From NCBI RefSeq assembly GCF_031178505.1, contig NZ_JAPSIW010000006.1:1-43052 (forward strand): 43,052 nucleotides of DNA. Direction: 5' to 3'. The position numbers and the translations under genes were made by a program. The notes under the pieces are model-generated. The model was not told the DNA's origin and searched no databases. It saw only the letters and a program-made list of their open reading frames with translations. Shown here one piece after another: positions 7,968 through 14,816 of this stretch (the stretch's first letter is position 1; every line of letters begins with the position of its first letter). Source of the stretch: Streptomyces sp. (GTDB lineage: Bacteria > Actinomycetota > Actinomycetes > Streptomycetales > Streptomycetaceae).

Positions 7968-9013
7968 CAGCTCGTCTCCTTCGTGTCGATGGACGCCAGT
8001 ACGCCGTCCATCAGCTCGCCGATCTCGGCCAGCTGAGAGCGCATGCGGACTGTGCGGGGGGAGGGCGACGGGTGCCCATCGGCGGGCGGCGCGTCTGTGG
8101 TGCTGGGTGCCGTCGGGTGCCCGGGTGCGGGCGGCGCGGCGGCGGATCGTGCGGCCGGGTGCTCCTCGATGAGCGGCGCGGCAGTCTGCTGGCGGATCGC
8201 CTGGCGCACGACGGCGCTGAGCTGCTCCGGGTCGTCGATGCCCGCCACGTCGACGACGAGACGGGCTGGCACGGTGTCCTGCTGCCGGTACAGCAGAGCG
8301 GTGGCGACCTCGCGCCGCAGCTCGGGGTCCTCGGGGACCTGCGGCGCCACAGTGGCGGCGTCGCGGGCGAGGGAGGCCCTCAGGCGGGCGCGGGCGTCGC
8401 TGTCGTCGGCCAGGCCGTGCGCGACGTCCCGGGCCCGCACCGACACGGACGTGCCCACGTAGGCCGGGAAAACCACGGGGCCCAGTTCGCGGCACTTCAG
8501 CTCGATCAGCTCGCGCTGGAGCGGACCGCGGTCGCCGGGCATCCACAGCAGGTCCAGGACCTCGTCGGGCTTGACGAGCTTGCCGTTGACGTCCCGCCAC
8601 TCCTCGCGGACCACCTCGAAGCGGAACGACATGCCGTTCACGGTCTGCTCGGCGATCGCGTCGCGGATCGGCTGCATCAGCCAGTTGTCGGTGATCCGCG
8701 CCTCGACGAACAGGCCCTGGTCGTCCTCCCGTAGCTCAGCGATCGCCCCGATGGGGATGCTGCCGATCAGCGGATGCCGGCCGTGGTCGAACTGAAGGAC
8801 CGGCGTCTGCTCGCGGATCGTCTTGCGGAAGGCGCCCTTGCGGATGGTCTCGGTGAAGTGCCCTTCCCAGGAGTTGATCTCGGTGGGCTGGCTGAAGACG
8901 GCGGCGTAGCCGGACAGGGCCCGGCCGTCACCGTCCTCGTCGCCATCGGCGCGCTGGAGCTGGAACGGCGCCGACCGCATCAGGTCACGGGCGACGGACT
9001 GCATGGCGGGCAT
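7967..9013 (-). CDS. Prohead maturation protease (HK97/U35-type)
   Basis: 348 residues from the ATG at 9013, with GAGGGAGGGG seven bases upstream. Catalytic candidates are H77 in QFDHGRH and S129 in NGMSFRFEV, matching the His and Ser motifs of the HK97 prohead protease family (MEROPS S78). It cleaves the capsid delta domain during head maturation. The last 100 residues (Pro/Ala-rich, then RSQLAEIGELMDGVLASI) lie outside the protease fold and may be an extra scaffold-like helix. The start is 1 nt after the portal stop and the stop overlaps the capsid start, so portal, protease and capsid are coupled. Confidence 0.88.
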   Translation of the reverse strand: MPAMQSVARDLMRSAPFQLQRADGDEDGDGRALSGYAAVFSQPTEINSWEGHFTETIRKGAFRKTIREQTPVLQFDHGRHPLIGSIPIGAIAELREDDQGLFVEARITDNWLMQPIRDAIAEQTVNGMSFRFEVVREEWRDVNGKLVKPDEVLDLLWMPGDRGPLQRELIELKCRELGPVVFPAYVGTSVSVRARDVAHGLADDSDARARLRASLARDAATVAPQVPEDPELRREVATALLYRQQDTVPARLVVDVAGIDDPEQLSAVVRQAIRQQTAAPLIEEHPAARSAAAPPAPGHPTAPSTTDAPPADGHPSPSPRTVRMRSQLAEIGELMDGVLASIDTKETS

Positions 9014-9014
9014 C

Positions 9015-10403
9015 TCAGGCCCCTCCCTCGATCGGTCGGATGGCGTCCCGGAGAGCAGCGGCCAGGACCCGCGTGCGGGCGTCGGACGGCGGCGCCGAGG
9101 TGCCGGGTGCCTGGAGCTGGACGGAGAACAGGCCGGTGTGATGCAGCAGGCTCCAGTCGCTGGCGGTGACGGCAGCCATGACGGACTCCGGGGTGTATCC
9201 GGCGTCGACCAGGGTGCGGATCGTGCGGGACTGCGTGCCCTGGATGTCGGCGGCGTCCCGGGCGTCCTCCCGTAGGAACGGCACGTCCCGGGCGTCGTAC
9301 CAGAGCCGGACCGCGCCGGACGTGCTGCCGCCGGGCGGCCGCACCAGGCGGGAGAAGCTGCCCGCCGCGTTCTGCCACAGCGGGTGGATCGTGCCGTCCG
9401 CGAACCGCCGGCGGGCCTGCCCGTAGTTGCTGTACGTCGCGGCCTGGAGGCCCTCGGACAGGCCGACGATGATCGGCGGCACCCCGGCCGCCGCGGCGAT
9501 CCGGGTCTCCCCGGCGCCCTGCACCTTCGCGAAGTCCAGCTGCTGGAAGTCGCTGCCGACAACCGTGACGTCCGCACCGCCGCCCAGGTACAGCGTCTTG
9601 TACGCGTTCTCCACGCCCCGGTGGTTGGCCTCCATCTTGGCCTTGAACTTGGCGAACGCCTCCGGGCTGACCTCGCGGGCCAGGCGGACGACCATGTTCG
9701 GGGTCGCCGCGTTCTCCAGGAACTTCCGCTTGTGCCGGGCCATCAGCCCGTCGTTCTGCACCTCGCGGATCACCGGCGTCAGCCAGGACATGCCCCGGTA
9801 CGTCGCCAGCGGATCGGGCACCGGCGCGAAGTGCGCCACCTCGTCCGCCAGCAGCGCGACGGGCTCCTCGCCGGGCTCCTGGTAGATGTAGCCGAGCTTG
9901 CGCCACCCGAGGTGACCGCCGCGGTGCTCGCGGCGCTCCAGCACGATGGACACCCAGTCCGGCCGCATCCGGACCATCTCGTTGTCGAGGCGCGTCCAGT
10001 ACGCGTTGCCCGCCAGGTCGGCGTCCTGGATATCGCGGGACAGCAGGTCCTGCGTCGTCCCGCCCGGCCACGGCTCCTCCAGAAGCCGCAGATCCGACGA
10101 GCCGAACATGGCCGACGGAGTGCCGTTGTTCAGCCGCTGCCACGTGAACCGCGGCGCGGAGAACACCATCTGCCGGGCAACCATGCACGCCCAGATCACC
10201 GGGTTCGTCGCGAACAGCTGCGCGTACCCCGGCAAGTCCGTGGGCGCCTTCTCCGCGGCCTGCCCGGGCTGGGTCTGGGTGATGCCGAGCGCCGAGTAGC
10301 CGCCGTAGCCCAGGGAGTCCTGAAGCGCCTGCGCGTAGTCGTCGATCGAGCCGATCGCCCGGGACACGCCACGGGAACGGGAGGCCCGCCACAGGTTCAC
10401 CAC
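9015..10403 (-). CDS. Portal protein (HK97/SPP1-like)
   Basis: 462 residues. Typical portal features are ATNPVIWACMVARQM near the amino end, LAGNAYWTRLDNEMVRMRPD, DEVAHFAPVPDP, and AAAAGVPPIIVGLSEGLQAATYSNYGQARRRF, the conserved HK97-portal segment. It forms the dodecameric DNA channel at one vertex. The start is GTG at 10403, with GAGGTGAT upstream, lying 7 nt inside the end of the small membrane protein gene. Confidence 0.9.
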   Translation of the reverse strand: MVNLWRASRSRGVSRAIGSIDDYAQALQDSLGYGGYSALGITQTQPGQAAEKAPTDLPGYAQLFATNPVIWACMVARQMVFSAPRFTWQRLNNGTPSAMFGSSDLRLLEEPWPGGTTQDLLSRDIQDADLAGNAYWTRLDNEMVRMRPDWVSIVLERREHRGGHLGWRKLGYIYQEPGEEPVALLADEVAHFAPVPDPLATYRGMSWLTPVIREVQNDGLMARHKRKFLENAATPNMVVRLAREVSPEAFAKFKAKMEANHRGVENAYKTLYLGGGADVTVVGSDFQQLDFAKVQGAGETRIAAAAGVPPIIVGLSEGLQAATYSNYGQARRRFADGTIHPLWQNAAGSFSRLVRPPGGSTSGAVRLWYDARDVPFLREDARDAADIQGTQSRTIRTLVDAGYTPESVMAAVTASDWSLLHHTGLFSVQLQAPGTSAPPSDARTRVLAAALRDAIRPIEGGA

Positions 10404-10582
10404 GGGCCATCACCTCGACTCTCCTTCGGCGGGGCCACGTCCATCAACAACAGGCAGTAGGCGCCCAGACCGAGACCGGCCGTCATCAGCGCGGCCGCCA
10501 GGCCGATGGCGAGCCCGACCCCGGCGGTGAACAGCCCGCCGCCCGTCACGACGCCCGCCCGGGCGAGCGCGGTCCGCGTCAT
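10397..10582 (-). CDS. Small two-helix membrane protein between terminase and portal
   Basis: 61 residues with two hydrophobic segments (about 9-34 and 36-50, Gly/Ala/Leu-rich) and a short charged tail. The ATG at 10582 overlaps the terminase TGA (ATGA) and the gene overlaps the portal start by 7 nt, so it is embedded in the packaging operon. Its function is unknown. Membrane location is predicted from composition. The overlaps on both sides favour a real gene over a chance frame. Confidence 0.6.
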   Translation of the reverse strand: MTRTALARAGVVTGGGLFTAGVGLAIGLAAALMTAGLGLGAYCLLLMDVAPPKESRGDGPW

Positions 10583-12162
10583 CCGAATTCGGCCCACGGC
10601 TCCACCTCCTCCTCCGGCTCCTCGACATCCGCCGAAAGGCCCCACCGAGCGTTCGTCGCCGCAACCAGCGGCGTGATGTCCACCCCGACGCCGCGCCGGG
10701 CCCACGCCCACGCGTCCCCCAGGTCACGTTTCCTCGCACCGGCCAGCGCGGTGGACAGCGGCGCCTGGTCCAGGTGCACGATCCGGCTCGCGGCGACCGC
10801 GTCGTAGAACTGGCCCACGGCCTGCACGACGTCCCTCGTCTTCATCTCCACGACCGGGGCCAGGAGCTGCGGCTCCTCGTCCCCGTCCGCGTCGTCCTCG
10901 GGGTCGACCTGCAGACGCTTCTTGATGTCGCGGATCAGCGACCCCGCCGGACTGCCTGTGTCGACCACGAAGCACCGCGGGCGCCACTTCTCCGCCAGCG
11001 CCCGGACCCTGTCGACCACCCAGTCCGTGCCGGGCCGGTTGTCGACCACCTCGACATGCACGGCGTTGCCGCTCTGCCCGGCCACGCAGATGCTCGCGTG
11101 GCTGCGCTCCGGCGTGACGTCGATCGCGAACGCCACCGGGTCGGCAGGCGCACTGTCGACGCCCGCCAGAGCCTCCCAGGCGTCCTTGCCGATGACCGCC
11201 CAGGCGTCACCCTCCTCGGCCGGGTACTCGCCCTGGCCGAGGCGCTCACGGGCGTACCCGGCGGGGCTCAGCGTGGCCCGCTCCTTGGCGACCTTCTCCA
11301 GCGTCAGCCGGTAGCCGACCGCCGGATTCGCCTTCAGCACGGCTTCGTCGGAGGCCGGATCGTCGTGCGCGGTGCAGTCGCGCGGGCACTCCTTGACGTG
11401 CAGGTCCGCCGACCACTCCATGTAGGCCAGGGACGGGTCCGGCACGCCGGCCTCGATCGCCGCCAGAGCCCGGCGTCGCAGCCGCGCCAGCTGCACCGAC
11501 AACGTGCCGATGCCCGCCGAGCCCAGGTACCAGATCTGCGGGTTCGCGACGGCCGCCATCGTGGGCAGCAGCGCGTCCATCGCGTCGTCGCCCAGGATCA
11601 TGTCCTCGTCGAGGATGTTGCAGTCGCCGGTGAAGCCGCGCCCGCTGCCCTTGCTGCGGGCGATGAACCGCAGGACCTGCCCGGAGTGCAGCTCGATCGA
11701 CTCCTCACCGACCGTGTACCGGTACGCCTTCACGCGTTTGTGCAGGTCAGGGCACCCGCGTATCAGGCGCTCGATGCGTTTGAAGGCGGCCTTGGCGGTC
11801 TTGAACTCGTGCGCGGAGTGCAGGATGAGCTGCTCACCGCCGATGAACAGGCCCCACAGCTCCCTGGCTTCGATGATCCCGCCCTTGCCGTTCTGGCGAG
11901 GGACGTTCACGGCGACCTCGAACGACGCCCAGGACCCGTCGGGCTTCTCGCCCATGCCGACGCGCAGCACGTGCTGCTGCCATGGGTCCAGCTTCAGCCC
12001 GGCCTTGGCCGCGAGGTCGACGGCCTCCTGCCCGGCGCTGGATGCGGACGGTGGTGCCGTCTGGATCGGCGGCTCCTGCCAGCCGAGCAGCGGGCCGCCG
12101 TCAGCCGTCGGCTGCCCGGCGGGCGGCTGCTCGGCGCTTCGCTCGCTGCTCAGCAATGTCAT
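10579..12162 (-). CDS. Terminase large subunit
   Basis: 527 residues. ATPase: P-loop-like PRQNGKG at 88-94 and Walker B NILDED at 182-187. Nuclease: acidic residues D348 (FAIDVT), D401 (FVVDTGSP) and D483 (LGDAWAW) match the RNase H-like terminase nuclease. It drives DNA into the prohead and cuts the concatemer. The segment CPRDCTAHDD near residues 259-268 may bind metal. The ATG at 12162 lies 62 nt inside the small terminase gene and no good later start is visible. Its TGA overlaps the next gene's start (ATGA). Confidence 0.92.
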   Translation of the reverse strand: MTLLSSERSAEQPPAGQPTADGGPLLGWQEPPIQTAPPSASSAGQEAVDLAAKAGLKLDPWQQHVLRVGMGEKPDGSWASFEVAVNVPRQNGKGGIIEARELWGLFIGGEQLILHSAHEFKTAKAAFKRIERLIRGCPDLHKRVKAYRYTVGEESIELHSGQVLRFIARSKGSGRGFTGDCNILDEDMILGDDAMDALLPTMAAVANPQIWYLGSAGIGTLSVQLARLRRRALAAIEAGVPDPSLAYMEWSADLHVKECPRDCTAHDDPASDEAVLKANPAVGYRLTLEKVAKERATLSPAGYARERLGQGEYPAEEGDAWAVIGKDAWEALAGVDSAPADPVAFAIDVTPERSHASICVAGQSGNAVHVEVVDNRPGTDWVVDRVRALAEKWRPRCFVVDTGSPAGSLIRDIKKRLQVDPEDDADGDEEPQLLAPVVEMKTRDVVQAVGQFYDAVAASRIVHLDQAPLSTALAGARKRDLGDAWAWARRGVGVDITPLVAATNARWGLSADVEEPEEEVEPWAEFG

Positions 12163-12373
12163 CGACCGCGTCCCCCTTCGACTCGACGGGCGCGAGCTTG
12201 CGCAGGTCGTTCATGATCGAGCGGAGCTTGTCGGCGCCGGTCGCCTTCTCCGGCAGGGACTCCGTGGCGTCGATCGCCTCGGCGAGCGCGAGCGCGACGG
12301 CTGCCATTCCGGGCGACGTCTCTTCGGCGTGAAGTTCGTCAAGCTCGGCGGCGATGCTGGAAGCGACGCTCAT
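12101..12373 (-). CDS. Probable terminase small subunit
   Basis: 90 residues, helical, with a conserved-looking SIMNDLRKLAP segment and a basic end (RAKRRAAARRAADG). The ATG at 12373 has GAAGGGG about six bases upstream. The family is assigned by position immediately before the large terminase and by resemblance to short actinophage small terminases. No separate helix-turn-helix was recognised. It would bind the packaging site, which is likely in the gap just upstream. A start 33 nt earlier is possible but lacks a good ribosome site. Confidence 0.6.
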   Translation of the reverse strand: MSVASSIAAELDELHAEETSPGMAAVALALAEAIDATESLPEKATGADKLRSIMNDLRKLAPVESKGDAVDDIAEQRAKRRAAARRAADG

Positions 12374-12734
12374 GATCACCCCTTCCCGGTCATCACACAG
12401 CGTCACGTCACTTTGAGTGACGCGTTGCTATTTCACTCGACCCGAGTTCGCGGTGATTAGGGCCAGGATTTGGCCGCGCAAAAAATCGGGCGACAAGGGC
12501 TTTTGGGTCGCCCGCTTCCCGATTTTCACGATGGTCAAAGGCCCCCCTCCCCTCCGCCGGATCGGGCGCGATCGCGCTGTTCATCGCAGCGAATCGTGAT
12601 GTTGATCGCGACGCGTGAGCGGCTCGCCTTGGGGTGGACCGGCAGAGGGGCGGTGCGTCCCCGGTGGGGTGCCGCCTGCCCTGCCCGCCGGTGCCGCCCA
12701 GGCCGGGCGCCGTCGGTGACTGGGGCACGGTGGG
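12374..12734. other. Non-coding gap between kinase and small terminase: candidate cos/pac region
   Basis: No convincing gene is seen. The gap holds GTCACTTTGAGTGAC (a 6-bp dyad, 12407-12421). It also holds a nested inverted repeat, with outer arms AAAATCGGG (12482-12490) and CCCGATTTT (12518-12526) and inner arms GGGCGAC/GTCGCCC (12488-12494, 12507-12513), and several GATCGCG/CGCGATCGCG words at 12560-12615. The stretch 12420-12540 is richer in A/T than its surroundings. In HK97-like genomes with an HNH gene before the terminase, the cohesive end site lies here. The nested repeat could instead be a terminator for the kinase operon. Confidence 0.5.
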
Positions 12735-13178
12735 CTACCAGGCTCGGGATGCCTGCCGTCCGGCCGGCCGCCCGACCTGGCGCCTGGCGTGCTGCCGGTA
12801 CCAGCGGGTGGCGACGCCGGTCATGGCCGGGTCCCGCATGTCCCGCACGCGCTGCATGACGATGTCCTTGCCCGGGTCGACGGTGACGACCTCGGCGTCC
12901 CAGCGCTTGTACCGAGCGAGGGCCTTCGGGCTGGGCATGGTGTGGATCAGGTAGACGTCGACCTGGTCCCGGTGCTTGACCGCCTCGTCGATGGCGGCGA
13001 ACCGTGCGCGGTGCGCGACCTTCAGCAGCGTGGGGTCGTGCTGCCAACTGGGGGCGCCGGGCCCGGCGAGGGCGAGGGCCAGGCGGTCGAGGTCGATGAC
13101 GATGTCCGTCGGCCGGGCGCGGGCGGTGATCCAGCTGGACTTGCCTGCGGCTGGCGGGCCGGTTACGACGTACAGCAT
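12735..13178 (-). CDS. P-loop kinase-like protein (polynucleotide kinase-type AAA)
   Basis: 147 residues starting MLYVVTGPPAAGKSSW, a clear Walker A (G7 to S14) followed by a small kinase-like fold (IVIDLDRLALAL; QVDVYLIHTMPS; DAEVVTVDPG). It resembles zeta-toxin or polynucleotide-kinase-like ATPases that often sit next to HNH genes beside phage terminases. The substrate is not identifiable. The ATG at 13178 has GGCGAGG upstream. The gene lies 76 nt after the HNH gene and precedes the candidate packaging site. Confidence 0.7.
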   Translation of the reverse strand: MLYVVTGPPAAGKSSWITARARPTDIVIDLDRLALALAGPGAPSWQHDPTLLKVAHRARFAAIDEAVKHRDQVDVYLIHTMPSPKALARYKRWDAEVVTVDPGKDIVMQRVRDMRDPAMTGVATRWYRQHARRQVGRPAGRQASRAW

Positions 13179-13254
13179 GGGCGCCTCGCCGCCGGCGGTG
13201 GTGGGTTCGCAGGGGCGCGGGCGGCTCCCTGTCCCGCTGGCTGCTGCGGCATGG

Positions 13255-13545
13255 TCACCACCTTCGTGATGCGCGGACCGGCTGTCGTGCGGCGTCGGTG
13301 CGGTTGCCGCGGGCGCTGTTGCAGCGGCGGTGCGCTGACCGGGCGTTGGCGGGGTCGAGGAGGTCGCCGCCGCGAGAGAGCGGAACGGCGTGGTCGAGGG
13401 TGAACGAGGCGGGGTGGCGGCCTGCTTCGGGGCCGGTGATCCAGTAGGCGATCTCGCCGCCGCACCACCAGCAGGGCAGGCCAAGGGCGCGCTGCTGGGC
13501 GGTGAGGCGGCGGTAGGGACGCCCGTTGCGGGGGTTGCCGGCCAC
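13255..13545 (-). CDS. HNH endonuclease
   Basis: 96 residues. Zinc-binding CWWCGG (C25, C28), catalytic LDHAVPLSRGG (D51-H52), ANARSAHRRCN (N67, H72, C75-N76): a full HNH motif set. In HK97-like phages an HNH protein next to the terminase is needed for packaging-site cleavage together with the terminase. Its position before kinase, candidate cos region and terminase fits that role. The GTG at 13545 has GAGGGAGGC upstream. It is not inside another gene, so it does not look like a homing enzyme. Confidence 0.85.
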   Translation of the reverse strand: MAGNPRNGRPYRRLTAQQRALGLPCWWCGGEIAYWITGPEAGRHPASFTLDHAVPLSRGGDLLDPANARSAHRRCNSARGNRTDAARQPVRASRRW

Positions 13546-13560
13546 GGGCGCCTCCCTCGC

Positions 13561-14136
13561 TCAGGTCTTGGGGATCTCCCACTCGGTGACGCCGGCCGTG
13601 GCGGTTTCGTAGACGAGCCGCTCGGGAGTCTTGTCGCTGGGTACGGGGAAGGCGATGAGGCCGGCGGCGCAGCGTCCGGACTTCAGCGTCTTGCCCATCG
13701 GGAACTCTGGCTTCGGCATGTCACCGCCGGAGGAGCCGGTGACTTCGATGCTGGTCCCGTCTTCGTAGGCGAGGGACCAGGGCATCTGGCTGACGTTGAC
13801 GTCAGCGCCGGCGATGTTGCACACCTTGACGTTGGCGGTGGCCCACGTGTCGCCGCCCCGGAAGTCTGCAGGGGCTTCCGGCTGGGGGCCCTCGTAGGGC
13901 TGCTGATACTCGACGGCCTGGACGGTGAGGTGCAGGTCGTTCTCTGCGTCGACGATGTCGTGCTCGGCGCCCATCTTCAGGACGCTGTCGTCTGCGCTCT
14001 CGGCTTGAGTGTCGGCTTCGGGTGTGGCGGTGACGGTCTTGGTGACCGTGATGGTCTCAGGCTCTCCGCTGCTGCTGCAGGCGGTCAGGGCTGCGGTGAG
14101 CAGTATGGCTGCGGCGGCGGCTCTGCGGGTGTGCAT
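13561..14136 (-). CDS. Secreted lipoprotein, candidate superinfection-exclusion or conversion factor
   Basis: 191 residues. The signal sequence MHTRRAAAAAILLTAALTAC has a lipobox with C20, so it should be anchored outside the cell membrane. The Thr-rich linker is followed by a beta-rich domain resembling the DUF4352 Ig-like lipoprotein family (WATANVKVCNIAGADVN; a hydrophobic carboxy region with two Cys). Phage lipoproteins of this kind can block DNA entry of related phages (the Ltp case in TP-J34 is established); that role here is inference. The ATG at 14136 has TTGGGGGAA upstream. The gene lies downstream of a strong terminator and may have its own promoter in the gap. Confidence 0.7.
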   Translation of the reverse strand: MHTRRAAAAAILLTAALTACSSSGEPETITVTKTVTATPEADTQAESADDSVLKMGAEHDIVDAENDLHLTVQAVEYQQPYEGPQPEAPADFRGGDTWATANVKVCNIAGADVNVSQMPWSLAYEDGTSIEVTGSSGGDMPKPEFPMGKTLKSGRCAAGLIAFPVPSDKTPERLVYETATAGVTEWEIPKT

Positions 14137-14221
14137 GGTTCCCCCAAGGACGTTCTGATGCTCAGGGCATCTTCTGTCGCGCAGGGGCACTGTGGGGCCG
14201 CTGTGGCCGTGTTGTGACCGG

Positions 14222-14267
14222 GCAGAGCGACGCCCCCGGCGGTGAAGGGCCGGGGGCGTCGCTCTGC
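14222..14267. terminator. Very strong bidirectional hairpin
   Basis: A perfect 19-bp stem, GCAGAGCGACGCCCCCGGC at 14222-14240 paired with 14249-14267, with an 8-base loop. It separates the excisionase side from the lipoprotein gene and probably ends the early minus-strand transcript. Confidence 0.85.
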
Positions 14268-14446
14268 GTCTGATGAGTCCCGGCCGCACCGCGGCGAGCG
14301 TTGGATGCCGGGACTTAGTCGTGTTCCGACGTCGGCCGCGTCTTTGGCGTCGGACTCTTCTGCGCCTCGGCGCACTGGCCGGGCTGTCTGTGGGTGCCAG
14401 AGGGCACAGTTGTACACCGGGATCGTGACAGGTCTCTGACCTGCGG
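14268..14446 (-). ncRNA. Gene-free structured stretch, candidate small RNA or leader
   Basis: With the terminator at 14222-14267 this belongs to a 310-base gap (14137-14446) with no convincing protein gene. Read on the minus strand it offers CAGGTC/GACCTG (14443-14429), a TCCGAC/GTCGGA stem near 14330-14360, and AGTCCCGGC paired with GCCGGGACT (14276-14284, 14307-14315), then the terminator. The order of stems followed by a terminator would suit a small RNA or an untranslated tail of the excisionase mRNA. No known RNA family was recognised. Confidence 0.3.
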
Positions 14447-14647
14447 TCAAGCGGCAGCGCGTCGCACGCGTTTGGCGGCGAGGGCTGCGACGTCGGCGGC
14501 GGCGTACCAGGGCTGACGGTCGGTGCCGCCGGAGCGGGCGAGCTGGCCGCGGCGGACGAGCTGGCGGACGGCCGGCAGGCCGATGCCGAGGAGGCGGGCG
14601 GTCTGGTGGGCGGTGAGGTGGCCGGGCCGGATGATCTGCGACTCCAT
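14447..14647 (-). CDS. Excisionase-like helix-turn-helix protein
   Basis: 66 residues. LTAHQTARLLGIGLPAVRQL followed by VRRGQLARSG and WYAAADVAALAAKRVRR is the MerR/AlpA-type winged-helix DNA-binding pattern of small excisionases. The ATG at 14647 is preceded by GGGGGC. It is 17 kb from the integrase but next to the FtsK-like gene, whereas AICE-type elements usually carry xis beside int. It could instead regulate the transfer-like genes. A longer in-frame upstream reading (to 14866) is low-complexity and overlaps the FtsK end, so it is rejected. Confidence 0.6.
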   Translation of the reverse strand: MESQIIRPGHLTAHQTARLLGIGLPAVRQLVRRGQLARSGGTDRQPWYAAADVAALAAKRVRRAAA

Positions 14648-14816
14648 GCCCCCATGATGCGGCAGCGAGGGAGGCCGCGCGGGGGACACGGAGGGCCTCT
14701 TTCCCGTCTCCCGAGGGCTCATGCCGGATGCCTCCCTTGCCTCCCCCGAAGCCTGTTTGTGCAGGTGGGGCCGGGGGAGGCGTGTCGGGGAGGCGGGCGG
14801 GGAGAACTCCCCCGAT
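14648..14816. other. Short gap with repeated GGGGAGGCG-type words next to the FtsK gene
   Basis: GGGGAGGCG occurs at 14774-14782 and 14787-14795, with further GGGGAG words near 14800 and inverted GCCTCCC words at 14728-14745. Streptomyces TraB-type translocases bind short repeats in a cis locus (clt) near their gene, so this is a possible recognition region. The words are simple and G-rich, so chance is a serious alternative. Confidence 0.25.

Noticed and set aside
12408-12728. A 106-codon minus-strand frame across the candidate cos region
   Set aside because: No ribosome site, low-complexity composition, and it covers the dyad-rich gap; not supported as a gene.
14137-14446. tRNA-like features in the gap
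   Set aside because: Stems are present but no cloverleaf with proper arm lengths or CCA-like end could be drawn.
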